Notes: generated by a model not told the origin, from the sequence alone. A stretch of 64,000 bases of DNA from an uncultured Bariatricus sp. (GCA_934307065.1 CAKRCD010000013.1:1-64000); one strand, 5' to 3'. Numbered from the stretch's first letter, positions 34,824 to 43,997 are shown. Made by a program: numbers and translations.

Positions 34824-36956
34824 ATGAATCTGAAAGATATCCGTGTGGTGAAGAAAGACGGTACAAAAGAAGAATTTAATGTACAGAAGGTAATCGTGGC
34901 GGTCAATAAGTCTGCCGATCGTGCACTCATCAAATTTTCAGAAGAAGACCTTCATTTTATCTGCCAATTCGTGGAAGAACAGGCAGAGAAGATGGGGAAG
35001 AAGCAGATTCCCATTAAGGAAATGCACAATATTGTAGAGGGTGCACTGGAAAAAGTGAATCCGGTGGTTGCCAAGAGCTATCGTGATTATCGAAATTATA
35101 AACAGGATTTTGTGCATATGCTGGATGAGGTATATTTGAAAAGCCAGTCCATTATGTATATTGGTGATAAAGAGAACAGTAATACGGATAGTGCATTGGT
35201 ATCGACCAAGCGCAGTCTGATTTTCAATGAGCTAAACAAAGAACTTTATAAGAAATTCTTCCTGACGGTGGAGGAACTTCAGGCGATCCGGGAAGGTTAT
35301 ATTTATATTCACGATATGTCAGCAAGACGGGATACCATGAATTGCTGTCTGTTTGATGTGCAGAGTGTGCTGACCGGTGGATTTGAGATGGGAAATCTCT
35401 GGTATAATGAGCCGAAGACATTGGATACGGCATTTGATGTGATTGGAGATATTGTACTGAGTGCGGCAAGTCAGCAATATGGCGGTTTTACCATTCCGAG
35501 CGTAGATGAGATTTTGGAGCCATACGCGGCAAAATCCCATAAACGTCATATGGAAAAGTACCGGGAATTAGGTCTTTCGGAAGAAAAGGCACAAGAAGTC
35601 GCATGGAAGGATTTGGAAAAAGAGATGGAGCAGGGCTTCCAGGGATGGGAATACAAGTTCAATTCTGTTTCCTCCAGTCGTGGCGATTATCCGTTTATTA
35701 CCATGACAAGCGGAACCAATATCAGTAAATATGGTAAATTAATAACAAAAACCTTACTGGAAGTTCGTCGAAAAGGACAGGGAAAACCGGGACACAAGAA
35801 ACCGGTACTGTTCCCCAAAATTGTATTCTTATATGACGAGAATCTGCATGGACCGGGAAAAGAAGGGGAGGATTTATTTGAAGCAGGAATCGAGTGCTCC
35901 AGAAAGACTATGTATCCGGACTGGCTCAGTTTAAGTGGGGAAGGCTATGTGGCAAGTATTTATAAAAAATACGGCAAGGTAATCAGTCCAATGGGATGCA
36001 GGGCTTTTCTTTCGCCGTGGTATGAGCGTGGCGGAATGGAGCCGGCAGATGAGCAGGATGCGCCTGTTTTTGTGGGACGTTTTAATATTGGCGCGGTCAG
36101 CCTTCATTTACCAATGATTCTTGCGAAGTCAAGACAGGAGAACAAGGATTTCTATGAGGTGTTGGATTATTATTTACAGCTTATCCGGAAGCTTCACATC
36201 CGCACGTATGATTATCTGGGCGAAATGCGTGCTTCAACTAATCCACTGGCATACTGTGAGGGCGGTTTCTATGGAGGGCATTTGAAGCCTCATGACAAGA
36301 TTAAACCGCTGTTAAAATCTGCAACGGCTTCATTTGGAATCACGGCATTAAATGAACTGCAGCAGTTGTATAACAAGAAATCATTGGTAGAGGATGGTGC
36401 ATTTGCAATCCAGACTCTGGAATATATCAACAAGCGTGTCAATGAATTTAAGAAAGAGGATGGCTATCTGTATGCCATTTACGGAACACCGGCAGAAAAT
36501 CTCTGTGGTGTGCAGGTACAGCAGTTCCGCAAGAAATATGGAATTGTGGAAAATGTTTCCGACCGTGCTTATGTAAGCAATAGTTTCCATTGTCACGTAA
36601 CAGAGGATATCACTCCGATTCAGAAGCAGGATTTGGAAAAACGATTCTGGGATTTATCCAATGGTGGAAAAATCCAGTATGTGAAATATCCGATCAACTA
36701 TAACGTAGAAGCGGTAAAATCTCTGGTCCGCAGGGCTATGGATATGGGATTCTATGAAGGAGTGAATTTGTCCCTTGCTTATTGTGATGATTGTGGACAT
36801 GAGGAATTGGCAATGGATGTGTGCCCGATCTGCGGAAGTCATAATCTGACAAAGATTGACCGTATGAATGGCTATCTTTCTTACTCCAGAGTCAAAGGAG
36901 ATACCCGTTTAAATGATGCAAAGATGGAAGAAATTGCAGAAAGGAAATCAATGTAA
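34824..36956 (+). CDS. nrdD: Anaerobic ribonucleoside-triphosphate reductase
   Basis: 710-residue class III ribonucleotide reductase, a glycyl-radical enzyme that reduces NTPs to dNTPs without oxygen. The N-terminal ATP-cone (about residues 1-95, VVKKDGTKEEFNVQKV) is the allosteric site. The barrel includes MTSGTNISKYGK. Near the C-terminus four Cys in CDDCGHEELAMDVCPICG (from about 654) form the zinc site, and the radical glycine is Gly683 in RMNGYLS. The start at 34824 has AAGGAG 9 nt upstream. An ATG 18 codons earlier is rejected. nrdG starts immediately after the stop codon. Confidence 0.97.
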   Translation: MNLKDIRVVKKDGTKEEFNVQKVIVAVNKSADRALIKFSEEDLHFICQFVEEQAEKMGKKQIPIKEMHNIVEGALEKVNPVVAKSYRDYRNYKQDFVHMLDEVYLKSQSIMYIGDKENSNTDSALVSTKRSLIFNELNKELYKKFFLTVEELQAIREGYIYIHDMSARRDTMNCCLFDVQSVLTGGFEMGNLWYNEPKTLDTAFDVIGDIVLSAASQQYGGFTIPSVDEILEPYAAKSHKRHMEKYRELGLSEEKAQEVAWKDLEKEMEQGFQGWEYKFNSVSSSRGDYPFITMTSGTNISKYGKLITKTLLEVRRKGQGKPGHKKPVLFPKIVFLYDENLHGPGKEGEDLFEAGIECSRKTMYPDWLSLSGEGYVASIYKKYGKVISPMGCRAFLSPWYERGGMEPADEQDAPVFVGRFNIGAVSLHLPMILAKSRQENKDFYEVLDYYLQLIRKLHIRTYDYLGEMRASTNPLAYCEGGFYGGHLKPHDKIKPLLKSATASFGITALNELQQLYNKKSLVEDGAFAIQTLEYINKRVNEFKKEDGYLYAIYGTPAENLCGVQVQQFRKKYGIVENVSDRAYVSNSFHCHVTEDITPIQKQDLEKRFWDLSNGGKIQYVKYPINYNVEAVKSLVRRAMDMGFYEGVNLSLAYCDDCGHEELAMDVCPICGSHNLTKIDRMNGYLSYSRVKGDTRLNDAKMEEIAERKSM

Positions 36957-37454
36957 ATGCGTTATCATAATATAACAAAAGACGATATGCTCAATGGCGA
37001 CGGTCTACGGGTAGTGCTGTGGGTTGCTGGATGTGGTCATCACTGTAAGGAGTGCCATAATCCGATTACCTGGGATCCGGATGGAGGACTTCCTTTTGAT
37101 GAGGCAGCAAAGCAGGAAATCTTTGAAGAACTTGGAAAGTCATATATCAGTGGGATTACATTTAGCGGAGGGGACCCTCTTTATCCTGCCAATGTGGCAG
37201 AAGTGACCGAACTTGCCAAAGAAATCCGAGAGCGGTTTCCTGATAAGACAATCTGGCTTTATACGGGCGGACTCTGGGAAGACATATGCAGGATGGAAAT
37301 CATTCACTACATAGATGTGCTGGTAGATGGAGAGTTTGAAGTAGAGCGCAAAGAACTGAATCTTCAGTGGAAGGGCAGTGCCAATCAGAGAGTAATCGAT
37401 GTGCCGGAAACATTAGAAAAAGGAGAAATACAATTACATGAAGAGAATTGCTAA
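36957..37454 (+). CDS. nrdG: Anaerobic ribonucleotide reductase activating protein
   Basis: 165-residue radical SAM activase that installs the glycyl radical on NrdD. The iron-sulfur motif CGHHCKEC gives Cys26, Cys30 and Cys33 (CxxxCxxC). GISFSGGDP-like binding of SAM is seen as GITFSGGDPL (about residues 65-74). The N-terminal NITKDDMLNGDGLRVVLWV is typical of NrdG. It directly abuts nrdD and overlaps the next gene by 17 nt. Confidence 0.96.
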   Translation: MRYHNITKDDMLNGDGLRVVLWVAGCGHHCKECHNPITWDPDGGLPFDEAAKQEIFEELGKSYISGITFSGGDPLYPANVAEVTELAKEIRERFPDKTIWLYTGGLWEDICRMEIIHYIDVLVDGEFEVERKELNLQWKGSANQRVIDVPETLEKGEIQLHEENC

Positions 37455-37953
37455 GTTTGAGAAAGTAAGTTTAAAGAGATTTAAAGAGGACTGGAAAGAT
37501 ACCTTTGGGGAAAAGAATACGGATGAAGAAATTGCTGCCATTTATGAGGGAATTCCGCTTCCAAAGCGTGCGACATCCGGAAGTGCAGGGTATGATTTTT
37601 ACGCACCGGAAACTTTTGTGGCAGAACCGGGACAGACCATTAAAATTCCGACAGGAATCCGTGTGAAAATGGATGAGGAATGGGTATTAAAATGTTATCC
37701 GAGAAGTGGTCTGGGATTCAAATACCGTCTGCAGTTAAATAATACAGTGGGAATTATTGATAGTGATTATTATTATTCTGACAATGAAGGACATATCTTT
37801 GCAAAACTGACCAATGACACAAATGAGGGAAAAACAGTAGAACTGAAAAAAGGAACCGGCTTCATGCAGGGAATTTTTGTAGAGTATGGAATTACTGTGG
37901 ATGATGACGCTACAGAAAAAAGAAATGGTGGACTGGGAAGCACATCAAAATAA
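37438..37953 (+). CDS. dut: dUTP diphosphatase (dUTPase), trimeric type
   Basis: 171 residues. Hydrolyses dUTP to dUMP, keeping uracil out of DNA and feeding thymidylate synthesis. Five dUTPase motifs can be followed: SAGYDFYAP (motif 1), CYPRSGLGFKYRL (motif 2), NNTVGIIDSDYY (motif 3, with the key Asp), GTGFMQGIFVEYG (motif 4) and the final NGGLGSTSK (motif 5). A 35-residue N-terminal extension (LKRFKEDWKDTFGEKN) is longer than in the minimal enzyme. The start overlaps nrdG by 17 nt with AAAGGAG upstream, so it is coupled to anaerobic dNTP synthesis. Confidence 0.92.
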   Translation: MKRIAKFEKVSLKRFKEDWKDTFGEKNTDEEIAAIYEGIPLPKRATSGSAGYDFYAPETFVAEPGQTIKIPTGIRVKMDEEWVLKCYPRSGLGFKYRLQLNNTVGIIDSDYYYSDNEGHIFAKLTNDTNEGKTVELKKGTGFMQGIFVEYGITVDDDATEKRNGGLGSTSK

Positions 37954-37994
37954 AGAATCACAGTGCAGTGAAAGAAAAATAAAATAAATAAACT

Positions 37995-38035
37995 AAAATG
38001 GCAGTGCCTTCCAAATGGATGATACTGCCATTTTT
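37995..38035 (+). terminator. Terminator of nrdD-nrdG-dut
   Basis: AAAATGGCAGT and ACTGCCATTTT form an 11-bp stem with a T5 tail. Confidence 0.88.
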
Positions 38036-38090
38036 ATGTGTTTGTATTTGGACATTCGTATTTTGGAATGTTCGTGTTTTGAGATGTTAA

Positions 38091-39416
38091 CTAAGAAGTT
38101 GGTTTAAAATTTAATTCATAGACCTTCACCGGGCGCCCCTTGGAATTGGTCGTTTTGGTATAGGCAATCCGGGCACATTTTCCTTTTTCCAGGTTCTGAA
38201 GAATCCGGTTTGCATTGCGGATGGTCACGCCAAAACGGGATGCCAGATCCTGTGTGGTTACCTTGTTTGTTCCGGCCAGCTTCTGGTAGGAAATCAGTTT
38301 TTGAATGGTAATCGTAGAAAGCTTGCACTGCTTTGCAATGCGAATGACATTCTGACTGGAAGTATTTTCAATCACAATCCGCTTCTCAGAACCGAGAGGT
38401 CCGATTAAATCTCCGTTTTCATTTTTGATAAAGCTATGACCCGCAAAACGTGCCTCGCGGGCAGCGTGTTCCGAATTTACCAATGCATCATTTAAGGTGG
38501 TGCCGATTCCATAGCCGACACTGCATTCAAACGGTAGTGTAGATTCCAAGTATCCGTTGAGCTGGCAGGAACGATAATGGTCTGTGATAGAATCCAGTAC
38601 TTGTGCCGTGGTAAATAAAATATATCCGTCTTCCTGTTTCTGAATCATGGATTCTATCAGATTTTCCCGCAGGAATGCTTCAATACTGCTATGAAGAAGT
38701 TCCATATTCTCCGGGGTAATACATTCGGAGCTGCGTGGAGAAATATGAACCACTGTGGAACGGTTTGCCAACAAATGATTCATTTCAATTTTTACATACA
38801 GTTCACGAAACAGGGAACTTAAGGTCAGGTCTGATGGGAACGGGTAAGTATATGGAATATGATGTTCCTCTAACATAGGAATGATATTAGTGAACTGGCA
38901 GATTACCATATCCACCGTATGCTCTTCGTAGGCCTGAACAATATGCTCCACCATCTCATTTTCTACCTGAAGCATTTCTTTGGCTGAAGTATGTTCAATA
39001 CGGTTATTCAATTTGGAAATGAATTCCTTAGATTTGATACGCTTCATAAAATCTTCAGCGCTGTCATTTTCATGGATAAATACCATGAAGTCCATAAGAA
39101 TCCGGTCCAGTTTCTGCTCTTTATTATCAATGATAATATCTAAAATAGTCTTATATAATCCCTCTAAGTCTACCTGAAAGGATACGATAGGTCTGGTGAT
39201 AGTATGGGGAACTGCTTTGATGGCTGATTTCGCCATTCGTCCACTGACCAGAAAGCCATCGGCCTCCTCTGCATATGCGTCATACACAGAAGGGATGTGC
39301 TTGAAATTATCATAAGTTGTCAGAACCAGGTCGCAATCTGGTTTCAGACGGGCCACTGCCTTTTCGATAAAAGGGGACAAAAAGTGGCTGGATATCACTA
39401 CAATTTTCGCTCTCAT
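38091..39416 (-). CDS. Multidomain regulator: PrpR-like sensor, cyclase-like domain, winged helix
   Basis: 441 residues, probably a transcription factor. The N-terminal part (about residues 1-200) has the pattern of PrpR-type receptor domains (KIVVISSHFLSPFIEKAV, with later EEADGFLVSGRMAKSAI). The middle (about 250-350) looks like a degenerate nucleotide-cyclase/GGDEF or GTP-cyclohydrolase-III-like fold, with CSVGYGIGTTLNDALVNSE near 320. The C-terminus (about 375-441) is a winged helix-turn-helix: VTTQDLASRFGVTIRNANR followed by a KGRPVKVYEL wing. The start at 39416 has GGAGG upstream, and a longer reading adds a nonsense hydrophobic stretch. It is divergent from an M20 hydrolase and MFS pair, its likely targets. 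The ligand is unknown. Confidence 0.75.
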   Translation of the reverse strand: MRAKIVVISSHFLSPFIEKAVARLKPDCDLVLTTYDNFKHIPSVYDAYAEEADGFLVSGRMAKSAIKAVPHTITRPIVSFQVDLEGLYKTILDIIIDNKEQKLDRILMDFMVFIHENDSAEDFMKRIKSKEFISKLNNRIEHTSAKEMLQVENEMVEHIVQAYEEHTVDMVICQFTNIIPMLEEHHIPYTYPFPSDLTLSSLFRELYVKIEMNHLLANRSTVVHISPRSSECITPENMELLHSSIEAFLRENLIESMIQKQEDGYILFTTAQVLDSITDHYRSCQLNGYLESTLPFECSVGYGIGTTLNDALVNSEHAAREARFAGHSFIKNENGDLIGPLGSEKRIVIENTSSQNVIRIAKQCKLSTITIQKLISYQKLAGTNKVTTQDLASRFGVTIRNANRILQNLEKGKCARIAYTKTTNSKGRPVKVYELNFKPTS

Positions 39417-39587
39417 TTCTATTCCTCCATCTGGAATTATAGCATACTTTCTCAAAAGGGTCAAAACATACAAATTACAAATAATTTTTCTAATTTTCTT
39501 GAAATTACAAAAAATTACATAAAAAAAGAAAATAAACCCGTATAAATGTATGGAAAAATAAAAAATGAAGATACTATTAAAAAAATA

Positions 39588-39616
39588 TTGACACAATTAA
39601 AAAACTATGGTATATT
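39588..39616 (+). promoter_or_regulatory. Promoter of the M20 hydrolase-MFS operon
   Basis: Consensus -35 TTGACA, 17-nt spacer, -10 TATATT. Confidence 0.85.
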
Positions 39617-39630
39617 CCTAGTGATAAATA

Positions 39631-39652
39631 TTCCATAAATGTTCCATAAATG
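39631..39652. promoter_or_regulatory. Tandem 11-bp direct repeat, candidate operator
   Basis: TTCCATAAATG occurs twice head to tail, starting about 15 nt after the M20 -10 box. A third partial match, ATTCCAAAAG, lies near 39661. Confidence 0.5.
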
Positions 39653-39733
39653 AAAATTAGCATTCCAAAAGTATTCTTTAATTAAAAAAAGAAGAAAAAA
39701 ATGCATGATTTTCTAAAATAAGGAGGAAAACAT

Positions 39734-40909
39734 ATGAATTACTATGAAAGAGCACTTGAGTTGAAGGAAGAAACGATTGAAAATCGTCGTTATTTCCACA
39801 CCAATGCAGAAGTAGGTCTTGATATGCCAAAGGCAAAGGCTTACGTCATGAAGAAACTTACTGAGTATGGTTTAGAACCAAAGGAATGTGGTTACGGTGT
39901 AACTGCAACATTAGGTAAGGGAGGAAAAGTTCTTTTGCTCCGTGCAGATATGGATGCACTTCCAATGCCGGAAGAAAGTGGAGAACCATTCGCATGTCCA
40001 ACAGGAAAAGAAGCACACACATGTGGACATGATTTCCATGCGGCAATGTTACTTACTGCAGCAAAGATGCTGAAGGAAAATGAAGCAGAATTAGAAGGTA
40101 CTGTAAAATTCATGTTCCAGCCGGCAGAAGAAACATTCCAGGGTGGAAAGAATATGCTTGAGAATGGTATCCTTGAAAATCCACATGTTGATGCAGCACT
40201 TGCTTACCATGTATCTCCTGGAAAAATGCCAGTAGGTATTTACATGTACAACAGCACCGGAACAATGATGTTTTCTGTAGATGGATTTAAGATTACTGTT
40301 ACAGGTAAGGGTGGACACGGAGCATATCCTCATACATCCATTGACCCAATCAATATTGCAGTTCATGTTTATCTTGCATTAGAAGCATTAATCGCAAGAG
40401 AAGCAGATCCGAACAAAGCATGTGTTCTTACAGTTGGTCAGTTTACTGCAGGTACAGCAGAAAATATTATTCCAAATAATGCAGTGATGAAAGGAACTAT
40501 CCGTACAAACGATAAGACAAACAGAGAACTTCTTGTTCGCAGAATGAAAGAAGTTGCAATCAAGACAGCAGAAGTATACGGAGGAACAGCAGAAGTGGAA
40601 ATGCTTTCTGAAGTACCACCACTGATTTGTGATCCAAAGCTTACAGAAGAATTTGTTGGATATATGAAAGAATTAAATATTCCGGGAGCAATGCCATATC
40701 CGGGAATCTCAGCAAGTGCTTCTGAAGATTTCGCAAGTATTGCAGAAAGAGTTCCAAGTACATTTATGTATCTTTCAGCAGGATACACAGATGAAAGAGG
40801 TCAGTATCCGGCACATAATCCAAAAGCACAGTTCAATGAAGACGTTTGCCCAATCGGTTCAAGCTGTCTGGCACACTGCGCTACACAGTGGTTAAAGAAT
40901 AACAAATAG
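39734..40909 (+). CDS. M20 family amidohydrolase (IAA-Leu/hippurate hydrolase type)
   Basis: 391 residues. Family enzymes cleave N-acyl or amide bonds of amino-acid conjugates such as hippurate, N-acetyl amino acids or aminobenzoyl-glutamate. The dinuclear metal site is visible: RADMDALPM (Asp, about residue 73), the HTCGHDFHAAML block (about residues 96-107), FQPAEETFQGG with the catalytic Glu pair (about 131-141), and a late His in PAHNPKAQF. The dimerisation domain contains GKGGHGAYPHTSIDP (about 193-207). The ribosome site is AAGGAGG. In an operon with the MFS transporter (45-nt gap), it probably hydrolyses the compound that the transporter brings in. Confidence 0.92.
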   Translation: MNYYERALELKEETIENRRYFHTNAEVGLDMPKAKAYVMKKLTEYGLEPKECGYGVTATLGKGGKVLLLRADMDALPMPEESGEPFACPTGKEAHTCGHDFHAAMLLTAAKMLKENEAELEGTVKFMFQPAEETFQGGKNMLENGILENPHVDAALAYHVSPGKMPVGIYMYNSTGTMMFSVDGFKITVTGKGGHGAYPHTSIDPINIAVHVYLALEALIAREADPNKACVLTVGQFTAGTAENIIPNNAVMKGTIRTNDKTNRELLVRRMKEVAIKTAEVYGGTAEVEMLSEVPPLICDPKLTEEFVGYMKELNIPGAMPYPGISASASEDFASIAERVPSTFMYLSAGYTDERGQYPAHNPKAQFNEDVCPIGSSCLAHCATQWLKNNK

Positions 40910-40954
40910 AAGAATAGAGAGTAAAGTTTCTTAGAGAAACAGGAGGAAATGAAT

Positions 40955-42397
40955 ATGAGTAAAGAACAACAGGCTCAGGCACAGACACAGGCGGCAATTC
41001 CATTGCCGAAAGGAAAGAAAAATGCCGTTCAGATCGGATGTATCTGTATGATGCTTTCCGTAGCAATGTACGGTCTTGTATTTGCAACACTGACATCACC
41101 AATTCTGAAAAGCTTTAACGCAATGGGATATGTAGGACTCTTTTCTATCCTTGGAGCAATTGGTGTATCCATCATGACTCCAATCGGTGGAAAACTTGGT
41201 GACTTACTTGGTAGAAGAAATATCGTAGTGATTCCTGGAATCATCTGCGCAGTTGCAGGTTTTGCATTTGCATTTGTAAGATCTCTGATTCCACTTATGA
41301 TTCTCAGACTGATTGTCAGCCTTGCACAGGGTGCATTTACAGCAGCACCATATATCATCGCAGGTCTGATCAACGAGAGAAAAGATGTTCCAAAAGCAAT
41401 GGGTATGCTTGCAACAGCTGTCGCTGTTGGTGGATTCGGCGGAAGTATCATCGCTGGTATCTTAACAGACATGGGACTTCTTACAGTAGCAGTCATTATG
41501 CCGGCTATTCCATTAATTCTTGGTATTGTTTTAATCGGATTAAATATGCCAAACCAGAAACGTGAAGGTAAAGTAGTCATCGATGTGAAAGGTATGGTTG
41601 CCTTAATCGTAGCACTTTGCGGTATCTTACTTGCCCTGAACTTCGGTTCTTCTATGGGATGGACAAGTCCTGCAATCATCGCCGGATTTGTAATTGGTAT
41701 TATCGCACTTGTTGCACTTGTTAAGATTGAAAATAAAGCAAGTGAACCACTGATTCCAATGAAATTATTTAAGAACAAGAACTACACAGTTCTTCTTATT
41801 GTAGGATTTATCTGCTACTTCTATCAGAACGCTATGAACGTATATGCACCAATCGGAGCAATGCAGGTAATGGGAGCATCCACAAGTGCTGCAGGAGCAC
41901 TTCAGATGCCACGTACAATTATTACTATTTTACTTCCAACGATTGCTGGTGCATGGGTTGGTAAGAAAGCAGGAAATGCATGGAAAGCTATGGCTATCGG
42001 TACTGGATTAGTAGCAATTCCAATGGCTGTTATGGCTGTTATGACAAATTCAGGTGCATCTATTGCAATCTACTTTGTAGCATTAGCAATCACAGGTATT
42101 GCAGAAAGCTTCCGTGCTGTATCTATCACTCCTACTGCACAGGGCATGTTAGCTCCAGAAGATATGGGTGTTGGTACTTCCCTTGTAAACTTTGCAAACT
42201 CACTTGCAGGAACAATCGCAGCAGCAGTATTTGCAGTAGCATACAACGCAAGCACAGCATCAGACCCAACAAATGCAGCTCTGATTCAGAGTGGTGTAAA
42301 ATCTGTATTCTGTACAGCAGCCGTTGTTTTAACAATTGGTCTTCTTCTGGTACTCTTTGTAGTAAAACCACAGATGTCAAAGAAAGAAGCAAAATAA
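40955..42397 (+). CDS. MFS transporter
   Basis: 480-residue major facilitator with 12-14 TM helices. The loop-2/3 motif GGKLGDLLGRRN (about residues 70-81) and a motif-C-like GGFGGSIIAGILTDMG in TM5 are seen. The latter points to the drug:H+ antiporter branch (DHA2-like), although metabolite importers share the fold. The start at 40955 has AGGAGG 8 nt before it, and the ATG at 40949 is too close. Operonic with the M20 hydrolase and facing the PrpR-like regulator, it may carry the hydrolase substrate or expel its product. Ends in a strong terminator. Confidence 0.9.
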   Translation: MSKEQQAQAQTQAAIPLPKGKKNAVQIGCICMMLSVAMYGLVFATLTSPILKSFNAMGYVGLFSILGAIGVSIMTPIGGKLGDLLGRRNIVVIPGIICAVAGFAFAFVRSLIPLMILRLIVSLAQGAFTAAPYIIAGLINERKDVPKAMGMLATAVAVGGFGGSIIAGILTDMGLLTVAVIMPAIPLILGIVLIGLNMPNQKREGKVVIDVKGMVALIVALCGILLALNFGSSMGWTSPAIIAGFVIGIIALVALVKIENKASEPLIPMKLFKNKNYTVLLIVGFICYFYQNAMNVYAPIGAMQVMGASTSAAGALQMPRTIITILLPTIAGAWVGKKAGNAWKAMAIGTGLVAIPMAVMAVMTNSGASIAIYFVALAITGIAESFRAVSITPTAQGMLAPEDMGVGTSLVNFANSLAGTIAAAVFAVAYNASTASDPTNAALIQSGVKSVFCTAAVVLTIGLLLVLFVVKPQMSKKEAK

Positions 42398-42439
42398 GAA
42401 GGGTAATAAGACAAAAAGTTTCTTACATAATAATAAGAG

Positions 42440-42474
42440 AATATGCGTCGCAGGTGTGCGGCGCATATTTTTTT
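42440..42474 (+). terminator. Terminator of the M20-MFS operon
   Basis: AATATGCGTCGC pairs with GCGGCGCATATT (one G-U pair), short loop, then T7. Confidence 0.92.
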
Positions 42475-42514
42475 GTACTTTGGGAAATCTATTTCCATAT
42501 GGAGGAAGAGACTT

Positions 42515-43873
42515 ATGGAAAAACAGTTGGTGGATAGAAGTATCAAAAGCAATGTGGAAATGATGAACCGGATTCTGCCTGTAGAGGAAAGCTTTGATAT
42601 TCTGGAGCGGAATGTAATCATCGGTGGAAGAAAGAGTTGTCTTTATTTCATCAATGGATTTACCAATGATGAATCGGAACAAAAAATTATTGATTTCTTT
42701 TATGGAATACAGGAAGATGATATGCCGGAAGACATCAATGATTTTATCGAGCAATGTGTGCCGTATACAGAGGTGGAAATTATCAAGGATTTTCATGTAG
42801 TGCTAAAGAATCTGTTCTCGGGAGTGAGCTGTCTGTTTATTGATGGATACCAGGGATGCATCGCCATTGACTGCCGTACCTATCCGGCGAGAAGTGTGGA
42901 AGAACCGGAGAAAGACAAGTCCCTCAGAGGTTCCAGAGATGGATTTGTGGAAACGATTGTATTTAACACGGCTCTCCTCAGAAGGCGTATCCGGGATGAG
43001 CACCTGATTATGGAAATGAGTGAAATAGGAACCAGTTCCAGAACGGATGTGGTTTTAAGCTATATGTCTGACCGGGTGGATAAGGAGCTGTTGGAAAATG
43101 TGCGAAACCGGATGAGTCAGATTGATGTGGATGAGCTGCGGATGAACCAGCAGAGCCTTGCGGAAGCACTTTATAAACGAAAATGGTTTAATCCATTTCC
43201 CAAATTCAAATTTACGGAGCGGCCTGATACGGCAGCAGCCTGTCTGATGGAAGGAAAAATCTGTATTTTTGTGGATAATTCACCGTCAGCGCTGATTCTG
43301 CCGACTTCTATTTACGATATGATAGAAGAGGCAAACGACCACTATTTTCCGCCCATTACCAATATTTATCTGAAGATTTCCAGAGGTATTATTACATTCC
43401 TGACGATCTTTCTGGTTCCGTTTTTCTTATTATTGTGTCAGAATCCGGAGTGGATTCCGGATTACCTGCAATTTATCACGATTGATGACCCGATTAATGT
43501 GCCACTGATTTTTCAGATTCTGATTCTGGAACTGGCAATTGACGGTCTGCGTTTGGCGGCTTTAAATACACCGAGTATGTTAAGTACACCGCTCAGTGTG
43601 ATTGCAGGTATTGTCATGGGCGAGTTTTCTGTAAAATCAGGTTGGTTTTCTTCGGAAATTATGTTGTATATGGCATTTGTATCGGTAGCAAATTATACCC
43701 AGCCGAACTTTGAACTTGGTTATGCATTAAAATTTATGCGTCTGATGTTACTGATTCTGACGGCACTCTTTCATCTTACAGGATTTGTGATAGGATGTAT
43801 TGTTGTGGTCTGCAGCATTTGCTTTAATAAGACTTTATCTGGGCGGAGCTATTTAAATGTTAAATTAAATTGA
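42515..43873 (+). CDS. GerA-family spore germination protein
   Basis: 452 residues, A-subunit type. The hydrophilic N-terminal half has the family blocks CLFIDGYQGCIAIDCRTYPA (about residues 113-132) and RGSRDGFVETIVFN...LRRRIR (about 145-168). The C-terminal half has about five TM helices. GerA-type proteins detect germinants or, as SpoVAF, sit with the SpoVA channel in the inner spore membrane. Here no B subunit, C subunit or spoVA genes are next to it, so a lone SpoVAF/GerAA-like protein is the best description. The start at 42515 has GGAGGA 8 nt upstream. It implies that the host forms spores. Confidence 0.9.
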   Translation: MEKQLVDRSIKSNVEMMNRILPVEESFDILERNVIIGGRKSCLYFINGFTNDESEQKIIDFFYGIQEDDMPEDINDFIEQCVPYTEVEIIKDFHVVLKNLFSGVSCLFIDGYQGCIAIDCRTYPARSVEEPEKDKSLRGSRDGFVETIVFNTALLRRRIRDEHLIMEMSEIGTSSRTDVVLSYMSDRVDKELLENVRNRMSQIDVDELRMNQQSLAEALYKRKWFNPFPKFKFTERPDTAAACLMEGKICIFVDNSPSALILPTSIYDMIEEANDHYFPPITNIYLKISRGIITFLTIFLVPFFLLLCQNPEWIPDYLQFITIDDPINVPLIFQILILELAIDGLRLAALNTPSMLSTPLSVIAGIVMGEFSVKSGWFSSEIMLYMAFVSVANYTQPNFELGYALKFMRLMLLILTALFHLTGFVIGCIVVVCSICFNKTLSGRSYLNVKLN

Positions 43874-43905
43874 TATCAGGATAAATTTGCCACATCGGTG
43901 TAAAA

Positions 43906-43949
43906 TTCATTTTCAATGAATTGAATTCAATGGTAGATTGGAATATAAT
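43906..43949 (+). promoter_or_regulatory. MATE promoter with two palindromes
   Basis: -35 TTGAAT (43921-43926), 17-nt spacer and -10 TATAAT (43944-43949). The perfect palindrome TTGAATTCAA covers the -35, and TTCATT-TTC-AATGAA lies immediately upstream. This arrangement is typical of repressor sites, but no regulator gene is adjacent. Confidence 0.65.
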
Positions 43950-43997
43950 ATATACCATGCGAAAGAAGAAAACAGAAGGGAACAGAGGAAACAAAGG

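Larger units (their letters stand above)
39417..39733. other. Intergenic region between regulator and M20 gene
   Basis: 317 bp, very AT-rich, without a supported gene. It holds the ribosome site of the regulator, the M20 promoter at 39588-39616 and a tandem 11-bp repeat just after the predicted start. The remaining part (about 39440-39580) has A- and T-runs consistent with an intrinsically bent regulatory region. Confidence 0.6.
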
